Part shown: positions 7,674 to 16,198 of the stretch, piece after piece
How positions within the stretch are numbered: the first letter of the stretch is position 1
Layout of the letters: each line of letters opens with the position of its first letter
Assembly (NCBI GenBank): GCA_000336895.1
Contig: AOLX01000014.1
Location: 284,581 to 348,580, forward strand
Direction: 5' to 3'
Source of the DNA: Haloarcula argentinensis DSM 12282
GTDB taxonomy: Archaea; Halobacteriota; Halobacteria; Halobacteriales; Haloarculaceae
Length of the DNA stretch: 64,000 nt
Made by a program: the position numbers and the translations under genes
Notes under the pieces: generated by a model
The model's input: the letters and a program-made list of their open reading frames with translations, nothing else
Told to the model about the DNA's origin: nothing
The model's database searches: none

Positions 7674-9956
7674 TTAGCTTCCTCCTTCGCTATGGCGGCG
7701 AAGCGTCTCGTCCGATTTGAGGTACTGGAAGGTCACGGTCAGCCCGATGCCGTACGCCCAGTGGGAGACGAGCACGAACGTGAGGTAGCCGACGAATGCG
7801 AGCCCGCTCTGTCCTGTGTAAAACGCAATAGCGAACCCGCTGGATATCAGTGTCGCGAACACTAGCCCCGTCTCGAACAGGAGGCGACCGGGGAGGTAGT
7901 CGGAGAAGGCCAAGAACAGGAGCGGCCAGGTGACGGTCCCACCGACGAGGAACAGGGCCGCGCCGATTGCCGGACTCGCGGGCAGCCCGACCAGTTCGGC
8001 GATCTCACCGAAGGAAACCGGGTCGAGGACGCCGATGAGTATCGCCGTGATGAGCCCGCCGCTCATCAGGACCGTCCCGACGAACCCGCCGACTGCGGCC
8101 ATCCATGCGTTCCGAGAAACGGTCTGGGCGACAGTCCCGACGCCACCGGCCAGCCCAGTTGGTTCGGCTTCAGGGGCGTATGAACGCCGCGTTGTCTCGG
8201 GCTCAGTCGGTTCCATGTCGTATCTGTCTTTCATATGCCGTTCGAACCATTGCCACTCGCGCGTGAACTGGTTTGTCGCCTTCAGGCCCCACGGGTCGGT
8301 CGTCGTCACGGGCGTCCCTCGCCAGTACGAGACGAGCATGTTGTACAGCCACAGTAGGGCACTCAGACCGATGACGTAGCCGCCAACGGTCGCGATCTGC
8401 TGGGCGAACTGGTACTCGGGCGGGTAGATCGCTTGCCGGCGCGGGAGCCCCAGACCGCCGATGACCAGCAACGTCATGAACGTCACGAACGAGCCAAAGA
8501 CGATCAGCAGCGCCTGAAACCTCGCCATCCGCGTGTCGTACCACCGACCGGTAATGAGTGGGTACCAGTAGTAACTCGCAGCGATCATCAGGAACGGGAT
8601 GATGCCGACGACGATGAGATGGAAGTGACCGACGACGTAGTACGTCCCGTGATAGAGGATATCGACTGGGATAACAGCGAGAAATACGCCGGTGACGCCG
8701 CCGATGATGAACGTCCCGATGCCGCCGGCACAGAGAATAAACGGCGCAGTCAGGCGGATATCCCCCTCCCACATCGTCGTGATCCAGTTGAACACCTTGA
8801 TGGCGCTCGGGACGGCGATAGCGATGGAGACAGCCATGAATGACAGCTTCACTCGCGGGTCCGCGCTCGTCGTGAACATATGATGCGCCCAGACGCCGAA
8901 AGAGAGGACGCCCAGCCCTAGCGTTGAGTAGACGATGAACTGATAGCCGAAGAGTTTGCGCCCGACAAACTTCGGTAGAATAAGGCTCATCAGCCCTGTC
9001 GCCGGAAGGAAGAGGATGTACACCTCCGGGTGGCCCCAGAACCAGAACAGGTGTTGCCAGAGGATGGCACCGCCGCCCTCCGTGGCGAAAAAGGCCGTTC
9101 CGAGGTTCCGATCTAGCAGGAGCATCACGAGTGCGCTCCCCAGCAGCGGAAAGGCGAACAGTGCAATCCCGCTCGTGACGAGCATATTCCACGAGAAGAT
9201 ATCGAGGTTTGCCCAGCTGACACCCTCGCCGCGCTCGTAGACGACTGTGGTGATGAAGTTGATGGCCCCGACCGTGGTGGCGATGCCGCTCAGGTGTAAC
9301 CCGAGCAACAGCAGGTCTATCTGTGGATTGGGCTGTTGCACAGACAGTGGCGCATACAGCGTCCAGCCGACGCTCACCTCGCGCATCGTGAGGAAAAACC
9401 GGATAGCGTCCGCCGGGAGCACCAGATTCAGCACCTGGCCGAGTACCTGAATCAGCAGTCCCATCCGGACCAGAATCAGTGCCGGCGGCAGGAGCCAGAA
9501 CCCGATGGCGTTGACCCGCGGAAACGCCATATCGTCGGCCCCGATGAGCAGCGGCAGGACGTAGTTCCCGATACCGAAAAAGACCGGCAGGACGAAGAAT
9601 ATCAGCATCGTCAGCCCGTGCGTGGTAAACAGCGCGTTGTACGTCTCCGGCGTCCAGATGTCCGCCGGCGGTGTCAGCAGTTCCGTCCGGAGCATCATCG
9701 CGTCGACGCCGCCCCACAGACCAGCGGCGGTGCCGAAAGCGATGTAGAGCAGTCCGATGTCTCGATGGTCCGTCGTCGTCAGCCAGCGGTACACTTCGGA
9801 CTGGATTCGACCGATTTCGAATTCTATCTCCTCTCGGGTCGTGTACCCACCGTCGCTCTCCGGTTGCGCCGTCCGCCGCTCCCGGAGCCACAGGCAAAGC
9901 ACTGACAGCGCCAGCACAGTCAGCGCGGCCCCTTCGACGATAGCCCTGTTTAGCAT
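7674..9956 (-). CDS. coxA: Cytochrome c oxidase subunit I with C-terminal four-helix extension
   Basis: This is the catalytic haem-copper subunit. It carries TTHGLTM (haem a ligand), WFWGHPEVYIL (CuB His, cross-linked Tyr and the D-channel Glu), WAHHMFTT (CuB His pair) and VVGHFHLIV (haem ligands). It also keeps the D-channel Asp context GADDMAFPR and the K-channel lysine in AVPSAIKVFNW, all as in A1-type oxidases. The core ends near residue 570. A further 190 residues hold about four membrane helices that resemble the small haloarchaeal family I remember as DUF6789, giving 760 residues instead of about 590. The start at 9956 adds one N-terminal helix. The gene is divergent from coxB. Confidence 0.93.
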   Translation of the reverse strand: MLNRAIVEGAALTVLALSVLCLWLRERRTAQPESDGGYTTREEIEFEIGRIQSEVYRWLTTTDHRDIGLLYIAFGTAAGLWGGVDAMMLRTELLTPPADIWTPETYNALFTTHGLTMLIFFVLPVFFGIGNYVLPLLIGADDMAFPRVNAIGFWLLPPALILVRMGLLIQVLGQVLNLVLPADAIRFFLTMREVSVGWTLYAPLSVQQPNPQIDLLLLGLHLSGIATTVGAINFITTVVYERGEGVSWANLDIFSWNMLVTSGIALFAFPLLGSALVMLLLDRNLGTAFFATEGGGAILWQHLFWFWGHPEVYILFLPATGLMSLILPKFVGRKLFGYQFIVYSTLGLGVLSFGVWAHHMFTTSADPRVKLSFMAVSIAIAVPSAIKVFNWITTMWEGDIRLTAPFILCAGGIGTFIIGGVTGVFLAVIPVDILYHGTYYVVGHFHLIVVGIIPFLMIAASYYWYPLITGRWYDTRMARFQALLIVFGSFVTFMTLLVIGGLGLPRRQAIYPPEYQFAQQIATVGGYVIGLSALLWLYNMLVSYWRGTPVTTTDPWGLKATNQFTREWQWFERHMKDRYDMEPTEPETTRRSYAPEAEPTGLAGGVGTVAQTVSRNAWMAAVGGFVGTVLMSGGLITAILIGVLDPVSFGEIAELVGLPASPAIGAALFLVGGTVTWPLLFLAFSDYLPGRLLFETGLVFATLISSGFAIAFYTGQSGLAFVGYLTFVLVSHWAYGIGLTVTFQYLKSDETLRRHSEGGS

Positions 9957-10133
9957 CTGTGTGTAACGTGCCCGCCCGGAACGATTGCTCGTGTCGTCAT
10001 GCTACACGTTACCAATTCCTGACACGGCCACGCTCATAAAACTACGCAGGAGGCTCGAGCCCGGTAGCTGTCACCGCTCGCCTGTCTCGGCCTTGGGCAA
10101 GCTATTTGACATACCGGTTGGTACAGTGTGACA

Positions 10134-10856
10134 ATGCGTCTCCGACGGCGCGTGATTCGGGCGAGCTTTGTCGTGGTCGGGCTCTCGCTACTTGCTGTTC
10201 CGGCCACAGCGCAGTCGGTCAACAGGGCAGCTATCGACGAACTCAACGCGCAACTCCTGTACGTCGCCCTACCACTGACGTTGTTCGTGGAACTCACCCT
10301 CGTGTACGTGATCTACCGGTTCCGGAACAACGACGACCCGAAGCCGACGGTCGACGACCCGGCATTAGAGGTAACCTGGACGGCCGCGACGGGCGCGATA
10401 CTCGTCTTTGTCGGGGTCTCAGCGTTCGTCGTGATGGCTAACCCCTACATCACGCCTGCAGCGGCCGAGACATCCGCCGATGGGGGCGACGCCTTCGAAG
10501 ACGATACGGAGATAGACGTACTCGCCTACCAGTGGGGGTGGGAGTTCTCGTATGCCGATGCGAACGTCACGACTGAGGAACGGCTCGTGCTTCCAGCCGA
10601 CCAGAACGTCACGTTCAGACTGCAGACGACAGACGTGATTCACGCTATCTACATTCCGCAACTGGGCGTCAAGCAGGACATCTTCCCCGGCCGGACGATG
10701 ACGGCCCGAACGCACGCGACAGAACCCGGCGAGTACCGGTTGTATTGCGCCGAGATGTGCGGGACCGGGCATAGCAAGATGGATGCCACCGTCGTCGTCA
10801 AGAACCAGTCCGCCTACGATGCCTGGATGGAAAACCAGACGACTGCAGCTGGGTAG
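10134..10856 (+). CDS. coxB: Cytochrome c oxidase subunit II (CuA)
   Basis: This subunit receives electrons from the soluble or membrane donor and passes them to haem a. A signal peptide (cleavage probably after PATAQS) is followed by two membrane helices at about 40-60 and 85-105, then a cupredoxin domain. The CuA site is complete: DVIHAIYIP supplies the first His, and CAEMCGTGHSKM supplies Cys, Glu carbonyl, Cys, His and Met. The aromatic YQWGWEFSY loop for electron entry is intact. The ATG at 10134 is preferred over a GTG two codons upstream. The gene is divergent from coxA across about 177 bases. Confidence 0.94.
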   Translation: MRLRRRVIRASFVVVGLSLLAVPATAQSVNRAAIDELNAQLLYVALPLTLFVELTLVYVIYRFRNNDDPKPTVDDPALEVTWTAATGAILVFVGVSAFVVMANPYITPAAAETSADGGDAFEDDTEIDVLAYQWGWEFSYADANVTTEERLVLPADQNVTFRLQTTDVIHAIYIPQLGVKQDIFPGRTMTARTHATEPGEYRLYCAEMCGTGHSKMDATVVVKNQSAYDAWMENQTTAAG

Positions 10857-10878
10857 GTCGGCATAGCGATGTGACCGC

Positions 10879-11688
10879 TCAGTACAGGTCGTCGAGTTCG
10901 TCTTCGGTGTGGCTGTGTGACTCGCCAGGGAACTCACCGGACTCGACAGCGTCGATGTACTCGTCGACAGCGTCGGCTACCTCACCGCGAACGTCACCGA
11001 ACTGCTCGGCGAACGGCGGGCTGGACTCGGAGAGGCCGACCACGTCGGTGAACACGAGCACTTGGCCGTCGCAGTCGCCGCCGGCCCCGATACCGATTGT
11101 CGGGATATCGACGGCTTCTGTGACCTGAGCGGCGAGGTTCGCCGGGATGTGTTCGAGCACCAGCGCGAACGCGCCGGCGTCCTCGTGTTCTCGCGCGAGG
11201 TCGACGATCTCCTCGGCCTCCTCGCGGCCCGTCGCCTGTCTCGTGTAGCCGGTCTGATTCACGCTCTGTGGCGTGAGCCCGAGATGGGCCATCGTCGGGA
11301 TGCCGAGGTCCGTCAGCCGGTCAGTCAGCTCGACCGTGTGCGGTCCGGATTCGAGTTTGACTGCGTTTGCGCCCTCCTCTTTCAGCATTCGTCCGCAGTT
11401 GTTGATACTCTCGCTTTCGTCCGCGCCGAAGGAGAGAAACGGCATATCGGCGACGACCAGCGCGTCGTCCGCGCCGCGTGCGACCGCACCGACCCGGGAC
11501 GCCATTTCGTCGAGCGTGACCGGAAGCGTGTCGTCGTGGCCGAGGACGGCGTTCCCCATACTGTCGCCGACGAGAATGACGTCGACGCCGGTGTCGTCAA
11601 CGATGCTCGCGGTGACGGCATCGTAGGCTGTCATCATCGTGATCGGCTCTTCACCAGCCATCGCCTGCAGATCCCGGACAGTTGGCAT
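10879..11688 (-). CDS. panB: 3-methyl-2-oxobutanoate hydroxymethyltransferase (ketopantoate synthesis)
   Basis: The enzyme transfers a hydroxymethyl group from methylene-tetrahydrofolate to alpha-ketoisovalerate, the first step of pantothenate and CoA synthesis. Signatures are MMTAYDAVTA, VGDSMGNAVLGHD with metal-binding Asp, VKLESG and HLGLTPQS, followed by IGIGAGGDCDGQVLV. The 269-residue length is normal, with an acidic halophilic tail after residue 245. It ends 22 bases after the convergent coxB gene. No other pantothenate gene is adjacent. coaD, which acts later in CoA synthesis, lies 6 kb away. Confidence 0.94.
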   Translation of the reverse strand: MPTVRDLQAMAGEEPITMMTAYDAVTASIVDDTGVDVILVGDSMGNAVLGHDDTLPVTLDEMASRVGAVARGADDALVVADMPFLSFGADESESINNCGRMLKEEGANAVKLESGPHTVELTDRLTDLGIPTMAHLGLTPQSVNQTGYTRQATGREEAEEIVDLAREHEDAGAFALVLEHIPANLAAQVTEAVDIPTIGIGAGGDCDGQVLVFTDVVGLSESSPPFAEQFGDVRGEVADAVDEYIDAVESGEFPGESHSHTEDELDDLY

Positions 11689-11785
11689 ATCCGAGCGGGG
11701 GCGCGCCTGCGCCTTACCTGTTCGGGTTGTGCGATTCGCTCAGGAAACCGCAAGGTGCTTGCCCCACCTAACTGTACCATCGGAC

Positions 11786-12013
11786 GTGCCAACAGTCGAA
11801 AAGACGGACCCGGACGGCGTTGACTTCGGGTGGGTGATGCAGGTCACGTTCGTGACGACGATTCTCGTCGGCTCCCCGCTCGTCGTCCTCGCGTCGACCG
11901 CGGTCACGCTCCAGACTTGGACCGCGCGGGCGATGTTCGCGGTCCGCGTCGGGGCGCTCATCTGGTTCCTGACGGCCGTCTGCGTCTACCTCTACGCGCG
12001 ATACCGGGCCTGA
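11786..12013 (+). CDS. Small two-helix membrane protein (DUF5822-like)
   Basis: A 75-residue protein that starts at a GTG (11786; MPTVEKTDPDG). It has two hydrophobic segments at about residues 18-40 and 50-70 with a short polar turn between them. It resembles a small haloarchaeal family that I remember as DUF5822, whose function is unknown. The 3' end overlaps the convergent HAD gene by 22 bases, so the final codons are read on both strands. An upstream ATG in the same frame (11639) would read through the panB start region and is not favoured. Confidence 0.7.
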   Translation: MPTVEKTDPDGVDFGWVMQVTFVTTILVGSPLVVLASTAVTLQTWTARAMFAVRVGALIWFLTAVCVYLYARYRA

Positions 12014-12534
12014 TCGAACTCGCTCGCCCACTCGAACGCCATCCCGGCCCGCTGGGCAGCCGTCGCGTCGCTTTTCGAATCACCGACGAACACCGCTGCT
12101 TCGGGATCGACCCCGATTTCTTCGGCAATCGCCAGTAGTCCCTTCGGGTCTGGTTTCGGCGACTCGACAGTGTCACGGCCGACAACCGGACCGACGTAAC
12201 TGTCGAGGTCATGAACATCCAGCGCCGCCCGACACGCCTCCTCAGCGTTGAGCGAGCACACGCCGACGGGGACGCTGTGTGGGAGGCCGTCGGCGAGGGC
12301 CAGTCGCTCCGATTCGTACGCACCGGTCCGCTCGTGGTCGGTGATCGCCGCTTCGACAGCATCTCGGTGGCCGGTCTCCGAAGACAGCGTCAGCATCTCC
12401 CAGAGGTCGCGGCTCTCGGGCTCGACGTCTCGTTCCCGCAGGACTGTCGCGACGTCGCTGGTCACCGTCTCCCAATCGACGGCCAGTCTGACGAGTGTCC
12501 CGTCGAGGTCGTAGATGACGGCGTCGTGTGTCAC
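11992..12534 (-). CDS. HAD-superfamily phosphatase (phosphoglycolate phosphatase-like)
   Basis: A 180-residue hydrolase of the haloacid dehalogenase superfamily. Motif I is DLDGTLV with the nucleophile Asp, motif III is the SPKPDP lysine, and motif IV is VFVGDSKSD. A small helical cap lies between motifs I and II. The most similar characterised group is Gph/PpaX-like phosphatases, but the substrate cannot be read from the sequence. The GTG at 12534 (MTHDAVIYDLDG) is chosen because it puts motif I at the usual distance from the N-terminus. An ATG nine codons upstream is possible. It is convergent and overlapping with the small membrane gene. Confidence 0.82.
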   Translation of the reverse strand: MTHDAVIYDLDGTLVRLAVDWETVTSDVATVLRERDVEPESRDLWEMLTLSSETGHRDAVEAAITDHERTGAYESERLALADGLPHSVPVGVCSLNAEEACRAALDVHDLDSYVGPVVGRDTVESPKPDPKGLLAIAEEIGVDPEAAVFVGDSKSDATAAQRAGMAFEWASEFDQARYRA

Positions 12535-12582
12535 ACCCAGTGGTAGGGCCGACGCCCGCAAAACCGCTTCGCCCCCTCGGCC

Positions 12583-13710
12583 TCACTCCAGCAAGTCCTG
12601 TGCGATGATGTTCTGCTGGATTTCGCTGGTTCCCTCGTAGATGGTCGTCACCTTCGCGTCGCGGTAGAACCGCTCGACGGGGTAGTCTTTCGTGTAGCCG
12701 TAACCGCCGTGAATCTGAATCGCCTCGTTGGCCACGTCCACCGCCGTCTCGCTCGCGAAGTACTTCGCCATGCTCGCTGCTGCTCTCGCCCGCTCGCTGC
12801 GTTCCAGTTGCTGTGCGGCGTTCCACGTCAACAGCCGCGCCGCCTGCACGTTCGTCGCCATGTCCGCGAGCTTGTGCTGAATCGTCTGGAACTCGCTGAT
12901 CGGCTGGTCGAACTGCTCGCGTTCCTCGGCGTAGTCGATGGCCTCGTCAAGGGCTGACTGAGCGAGGCCGACCGCCTGAGCGGCGATTGCGACCCGTCCG
13001 GTAGTCAGAATCGACAGGGCTGCGGCCATCCCTTTGCCCTCCTCGGTCAGTTGGTAACGCTCGGGAACGCGGACGCCGTCGAACTGGAGCGGCGTCGTGT
13101 CGCTCGCGCGGAGGCCGAGTTTGTCCTCTTTCTCGCCGACGGTGAGCCCCTCAGCGTCTTTCGGCACTAAGAACTGCGTTATCGAATCCGGGTCGTCGGG
13201 GTCGGCCTTCGCGAAGACGATGACGACGCCCGACCGTTTGCCGTTGGTAATCCACTGCTTCTCGCCGTCGATGACGTACTCATCGCCGTCACGCCGGGCG
13301 GTGGTCGACATCTCCCGCGGGTTCGACCCGGCCTGTGGCTCCGAGAGCGCGAACGCGCCGACCGGGCGGCCGTCGGCCATGTCGGGGAGCCAGTCGTCCT
13401 GCACTGCCTCGGAACCGAACTGTGCGATACACGAGGTCGCGAGGCAGTGGACTGATAGCGCCGTCGCAACGGCGAGCGACCCGTACGCGAGTTCCTCGTT
13501 GACCAGCGCGTACGTCGGTTTGTCGGCGTCGAAACCGCCGTATTCGGCCGGCGTCGTTAGCCCGGTGATGTCGATATCCGCGAGCCCGTCCCAGCACTCC
13601 TCGGGAAAAGACTGCTCGCGGTCGGCATCGGCGGCTTTCGGACGGATGTCCTCGACGGCGAACTCTCGTACGGTGTCGCGGATGGCTTGCTGCTCAGCGG
13701 AGAGGTCCAT
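12583..13710 (-). CDS. Acyl-CoA dehydrogenase
   Basis: A flavoprotein of 375 residues that oxidises acyl-CoA to trans-2-enoyl-CoA. It has the family's N-terminal helical, beta and C-terminal helical domains. [11 protein letters not shown] and the KQWITNG strand bind the FAD/substrate. The C-terminal IYEGTSEIQ carries the catalytic base Glu. [21 protein letters not shown] is the usual C-terminal signature. Chain length specificity is not determinable. It reads away from the HAD gene with a 48-base gap and is preceded by the MBF1-like gene. It may work with the enoyl-CoA hydratase and acyl-CoA ligases found elsewhere in the window. Confidence 0.93.
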   Translation of the reverse strand: MDLSAEQQAIRDTVREFAVEDIRPKAADADREQSFPEECWDGLADIDITGLTTPAEYGGFDADKPTYALVNEELAYGSLAVATALSVHCLATSCIAQFGSEAVQDDWLPDMADGRPVGAFALSEPQAGSNPREMSTTARRDGDEYVIDGEKQWITNGKRSGVVIVFAKADPDDPDSITQFLVPKDAEGLTVGEKEDKLGLRASDTTPLQFDGVRVPERYQLTEEGKGMAAALSILTTGRVAIAAQAVGLAQSALDEAIDYAEEREQFDQPISEFQTIQHKLADMATNVQAARLLTWNAAQQLERSERARAAASMAKYFASETAVDVANEAIQIHGGYGYTKDYPVERFYRDAKVTTIYEGTSEIQQNIIAQDLLE

Positions 13711-13748
13711 ACCGGCCGTTACACCGGAGTCGGCAAAATATCAGGGGG

Positions 13749-14252
13749 TCAGTTGGACTCGACCAGGTCGATGTCGAGGTACTGTTCCAGCGCCTTGATC
13801 GTCGACCCGCCGACGTTCGCCTGCGTCGCGCGCCCCTGCTCGACAGCGAGGATATCCGCTTCGTCAAGATCGAGTTCCTCAGCCAGTTCACTCGTCTGCA
13901 GTCCCTCGTCCTGACGCGCCTCCGTCACGCGCTCGCCGTACTTGCTGACCAGATACGGGAGCTGGTCATCGTCGTAATCCGCGCCGTCCTCCCAGTGGGA
14001 CGTATCGGCTCGTTGCGCGTCCTGCAGCTTCGCCGCGTTCTGTGCGGCTTTGCGTTTCCGGTTCTGTTCGTCGCGCGAGCTGTCACTCCCTGTCGTTCGC
14101 TCGTTTTCCCCGTGGTCACGCGCACAGCTGTCACACACTTGGAGGGTCGCACCAGCGACGTTCGCGGTCTGGAGGTCGCCGCCGTCGCTACCGCAGAGCT
14201 CACAGCTCCCGCCGGCGCTATCGCCACCACTGCCGGTCGAGTATTTGGCCAT
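13749..14252 (-). CDS. Multiprotein bridging factor 1-like transcription factor (aMBF1)
   Basis: The N-terminus has a zinc ribbon formed by CELC and CDSC (about residues 16-49). A charged hydrophilic linker comes next, followed by a C-terminal Cro/XRE helix-turn-helix beginning near VTEARQDEGL and ending VGGSTIKALEQYLDIDL. This layout is that of archaeal MBF1 proteins, which bind ribosomes or the transcription machinery. The start is taken at the ATG at 14252 (MAKYSTGSGG). The longer frame to 14327 adds residues that do not look conserved. The gene shares its upstream region with the divergent tRNA-Leu(GAG). Confidence 0.85.
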   Translation of the reverse strand: MAKYSTGSGGDSAGGSCELCGSDGGDLQTANVAGATLQVCDSCARDHGENERTTGSDSSRDEQNRKRKAAQNAAKLQDAQRADTSHWEDGADYDDDQLPYLVSKYGERVTEARQDEGLQTSELAEELDLDEADILAVEQGRATQANVGGSTIKALEQYLDIDLVESN

Positions 14253-14337
14253 GCCCCCCGTAGCGGTTTCGTGATATTTCAAACGTCCGGTTCGACCGAG
14301 TGTCACACCCTCCCGGGGCGGGTCCAAACGAAAGCGC

Positions 14338-14346
14338 TTTTATTTA
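14338..14346 (+). promoter_or_regulatory. TATA-like box for tRNA-Leu(GAG)
   Basis: An AT-rich TTTTATTTA lies 38 bases before the mature tRNA start, in otherwise GC-rich sequence. This spacing suits an archaeal TATA box with a short 5' leader removed by RNase P. Confidence 0.6.
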
Positions 14347-14383
14347 CCCACCGGAAACAGTTGAATGCACTCAGACAGAGCGC

Positions 14384-14468
<85 letters not shown>

Positions 14469-14604
14469 CTCTCAGAGTGCAGGTGCATTCCCTTGGGACT
14501 GCACCCACGCAAACTTACTTCGGACACAACGCTTCCAGAGCGTTCGCTGTCCAGTCCCTGTTCAAGAAATCGACAGACGCGCCCTGAGCGAGCCCACCCC
14601 TCGC

Positions 14605-14793
14605 TCACCGCATCTCGTCGAGCGCGACGGCGTGCTCGATGTCGACCGAAATCCAGTGGGTCGGGAGCTCGTCGTCCTGATCGCTGAAGACGGTGAGCTC
14701 CGTCGGATTGTCCGCATCGTCGACCGCATACTCGAACCGAGCCGATCCTGCGGGGCGAGCAGACGAGTCACGGAGTGGGTCATACACCGACAT
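14605..14793 (-). CDS. Small DUF7511-like protein
   Basis: A 62-residue cytosolic protein starting at the ATG at 14793 (MSVYDPLRDSS). It ends with WISVDIEHAVALDEMR, which resembles the conserved C-terminus of a small haloarchaeal family that I remember as DUF7511. The function is unknown. A longer frame reaches 14952 but runs through sequence resembling a tRNA remnant, so the short start is preferred. It lies between tRNA-Leu(GAG) and the left edge of the integrated element, and could be either host or element DNA. Confidence 0.55.
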   Translation of the reverse strand: MSVYDPLRDSSARPAGSARFEYAVDDADNPTELTVFSDQDDELPTHWISVDIEHAVALDEMR

Positions 14794-14914
14794 CGTCAGT
14801 CCCTCATTTGGAAGAACGCGGACACTCCACATAAGCGGCAGTCGCGATTCTTGCGGTGTGAGAATCAGGTCTGACACGCGGCCGGTATCTATCGTCCGCG
14901 TCTGTCGTAGGAGT

Positions 14915-14938
14915 GTGCGCGGCCGGATTCGAACCGCC
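14915..14938 (-). repeat. Diverged left att copy (tRNA-Leu T-arm fragment)
   Basis: GTGCGCGG-CCGGATTCGAACC matches the 3' end of tRNA-Leu(UAG) read on the minus strand, with a two-base deletion and changes at the end. It lies in the same orientation as the copies at 17369 and 17475. It is most simply an old attL. Confidence 0.6.
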
Positions 14939-15101
14939 TGAACATCGCTCACTTTGTTCGCTCGTTCCGTGCTTCGAATCCTGCCTCACGGAGTTTTCGA
15001 GCATCAGTAAGCAGGAAGGTGGTTGTTCGTTCAGCGGAGGGGCTGAACCCTTTCTCAAAGCTGTTGTGGTTGATGTTTCCGTTATCACAGCGAACATATC
15101 T

Positions 15102-16187
15102 CTAACGCTGTTTCACCTCCAAGACAAACCGTTCAATATCTTCAGGGTCAATCGGTCTGGGTTCATTATCCTCGATAGTTGTTCCAAAGTCTTCAGAATC
15201 TCCTGCACCGAGGCTAAACTGTAGAGGCAGATGTGAAGTTAAGAGGCTATTGCCACCACCTGCGTAGTAGTCAATCTGTACAACCAATTGCCTCATTGCA
15301 TCTTCTGATGTGTTTTTTACACTTCCCCCGATTTGATATTCCTGTTCTTCTTCAGAATATCCGTGTGACAGATTGAGAACTTCGATACCGTTTGGAGTTA
15401 TTATTTCGTTATCTCTCTCTACCTCTTTTCTATCTGGGTTTTCCCCGATAATCCCGTAGCCAACGAGTGGAACCATGGAAGCACCAACAGCACTCAGCAG
15501 CCTTCTCCGGTTTCGGCTTTCAAGAGGAACGCCTGTTTGATTCGAATCATTAGAGTCAATTAGCGTCGGTGAGATTCTGCTCCAGACTCTTCGCCAGAGT
15601 TCTGCAAATAAGGTACACGAGAGGATGAGCGAAAGAGGTGCAAGCAAAATCTTTCCCCCTCCGTAGAATAACCCTTCTGTCCGACTGAAAGCAGATATGA
15701 CAAACGGGAAGGCGAAAACTCCAACAACTATTGACGGTGTGTAACTCAGAATATACAGAAGTTGTTTCTTCCCATTCTGGTGCAGAACTAACCCTCCACC
15801 AACGATACCAATTATTCCAGAAAGAACCAGTATCAGCGGGAAAAGTGGTTCTAATGGACTAACACGAAATCCTTCTGCACTAACTGGCGGGAGTGTTAAT
15901 ATCCTAACTCCAGTAAGGAAGACGCGGACACATACCAACGTACATATCAGACCACCAATAGAAGCGAGAACGTAGGCAAATTCTATCTCTAAACCAACAG
16001 CATTTTCAGGATCTTTGGTTCCTTTGGACGTTATTATGAGTAAATAAACTATCACACCGAAAATCCCAGCCACAGCAGTAACGCTGAACCAGAACAAACT
16101 ACGTCTATTGTGACCATTAGCGTGAGACGCAACCCCCAGAGCAAGGCCAAGCCAGATAAGGGTTATTAGAACGAATATTCCGTTCAC
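15102..16187 (-). CDS. Element-borne membrane protein with FxLYD-like exterior domain
   Basis: A 361-residue protein of unknown role. The first roughly 200 residues hold five or six hydrophobic segments. Next comes RNRRRLLSAVGASM, which looks like an internal signal-peptide-like or Tat-like segment, followed by a C-terminal beta-rich domain of about 110 residues (IGGSVKNTSEDAMRQLVVQIDYY) resembling FxLYD domains of secreted proteins. This suggests fusion of a membrane anchor and a secreted protein. Base composition is clearly AT-richer than the flanking genes, as expected of imported DNA. It starts 12 bases after the recombinase frame ends and may be the element's only surviving cargo. Confidence 0.7.
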   Translation of the reverse strand: MNGIFVLITLIWLGLALGVASHANGHNRRSLFWFSVTAVAGIFGVIVYLLIITSKGTKDPENAVGLEIEFAYVLASIGGLICTLVCVRVFLTGVRILTLPPVSAEGFRVSPLEPLFPLILVLSGIIGIVGGGLVLHQNGKKQLLYILSYTPSIVVGVFAFPFVISAFSRTEGLFYGGGKILLAPLSLILSCTLFAELWRRVWSRISPTLIDSNDSNQTGVPLESRNRRRLLSAVGASMVPLVGYGIIGENPDRKEVERDNEIITPNGIEVLNLSHGYSEEEQEYQIGGSVKNTSEDAMRQLVVQIDYYAGGGNSLLTSHLPLQFSLGAGDSEDFGTTIEDNEPRPIDPEDIERFVLEVKQR

Positions 16188-16198
16188 GAGTTTGATAA

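Noticed and set aside
8203..9897. A 564-codon minus-strand frame overlapping coxA
   Set aside because: Arg/His-rich translation typical of a +1 shadow. coxA in the other frame has all haem-copper motifs.
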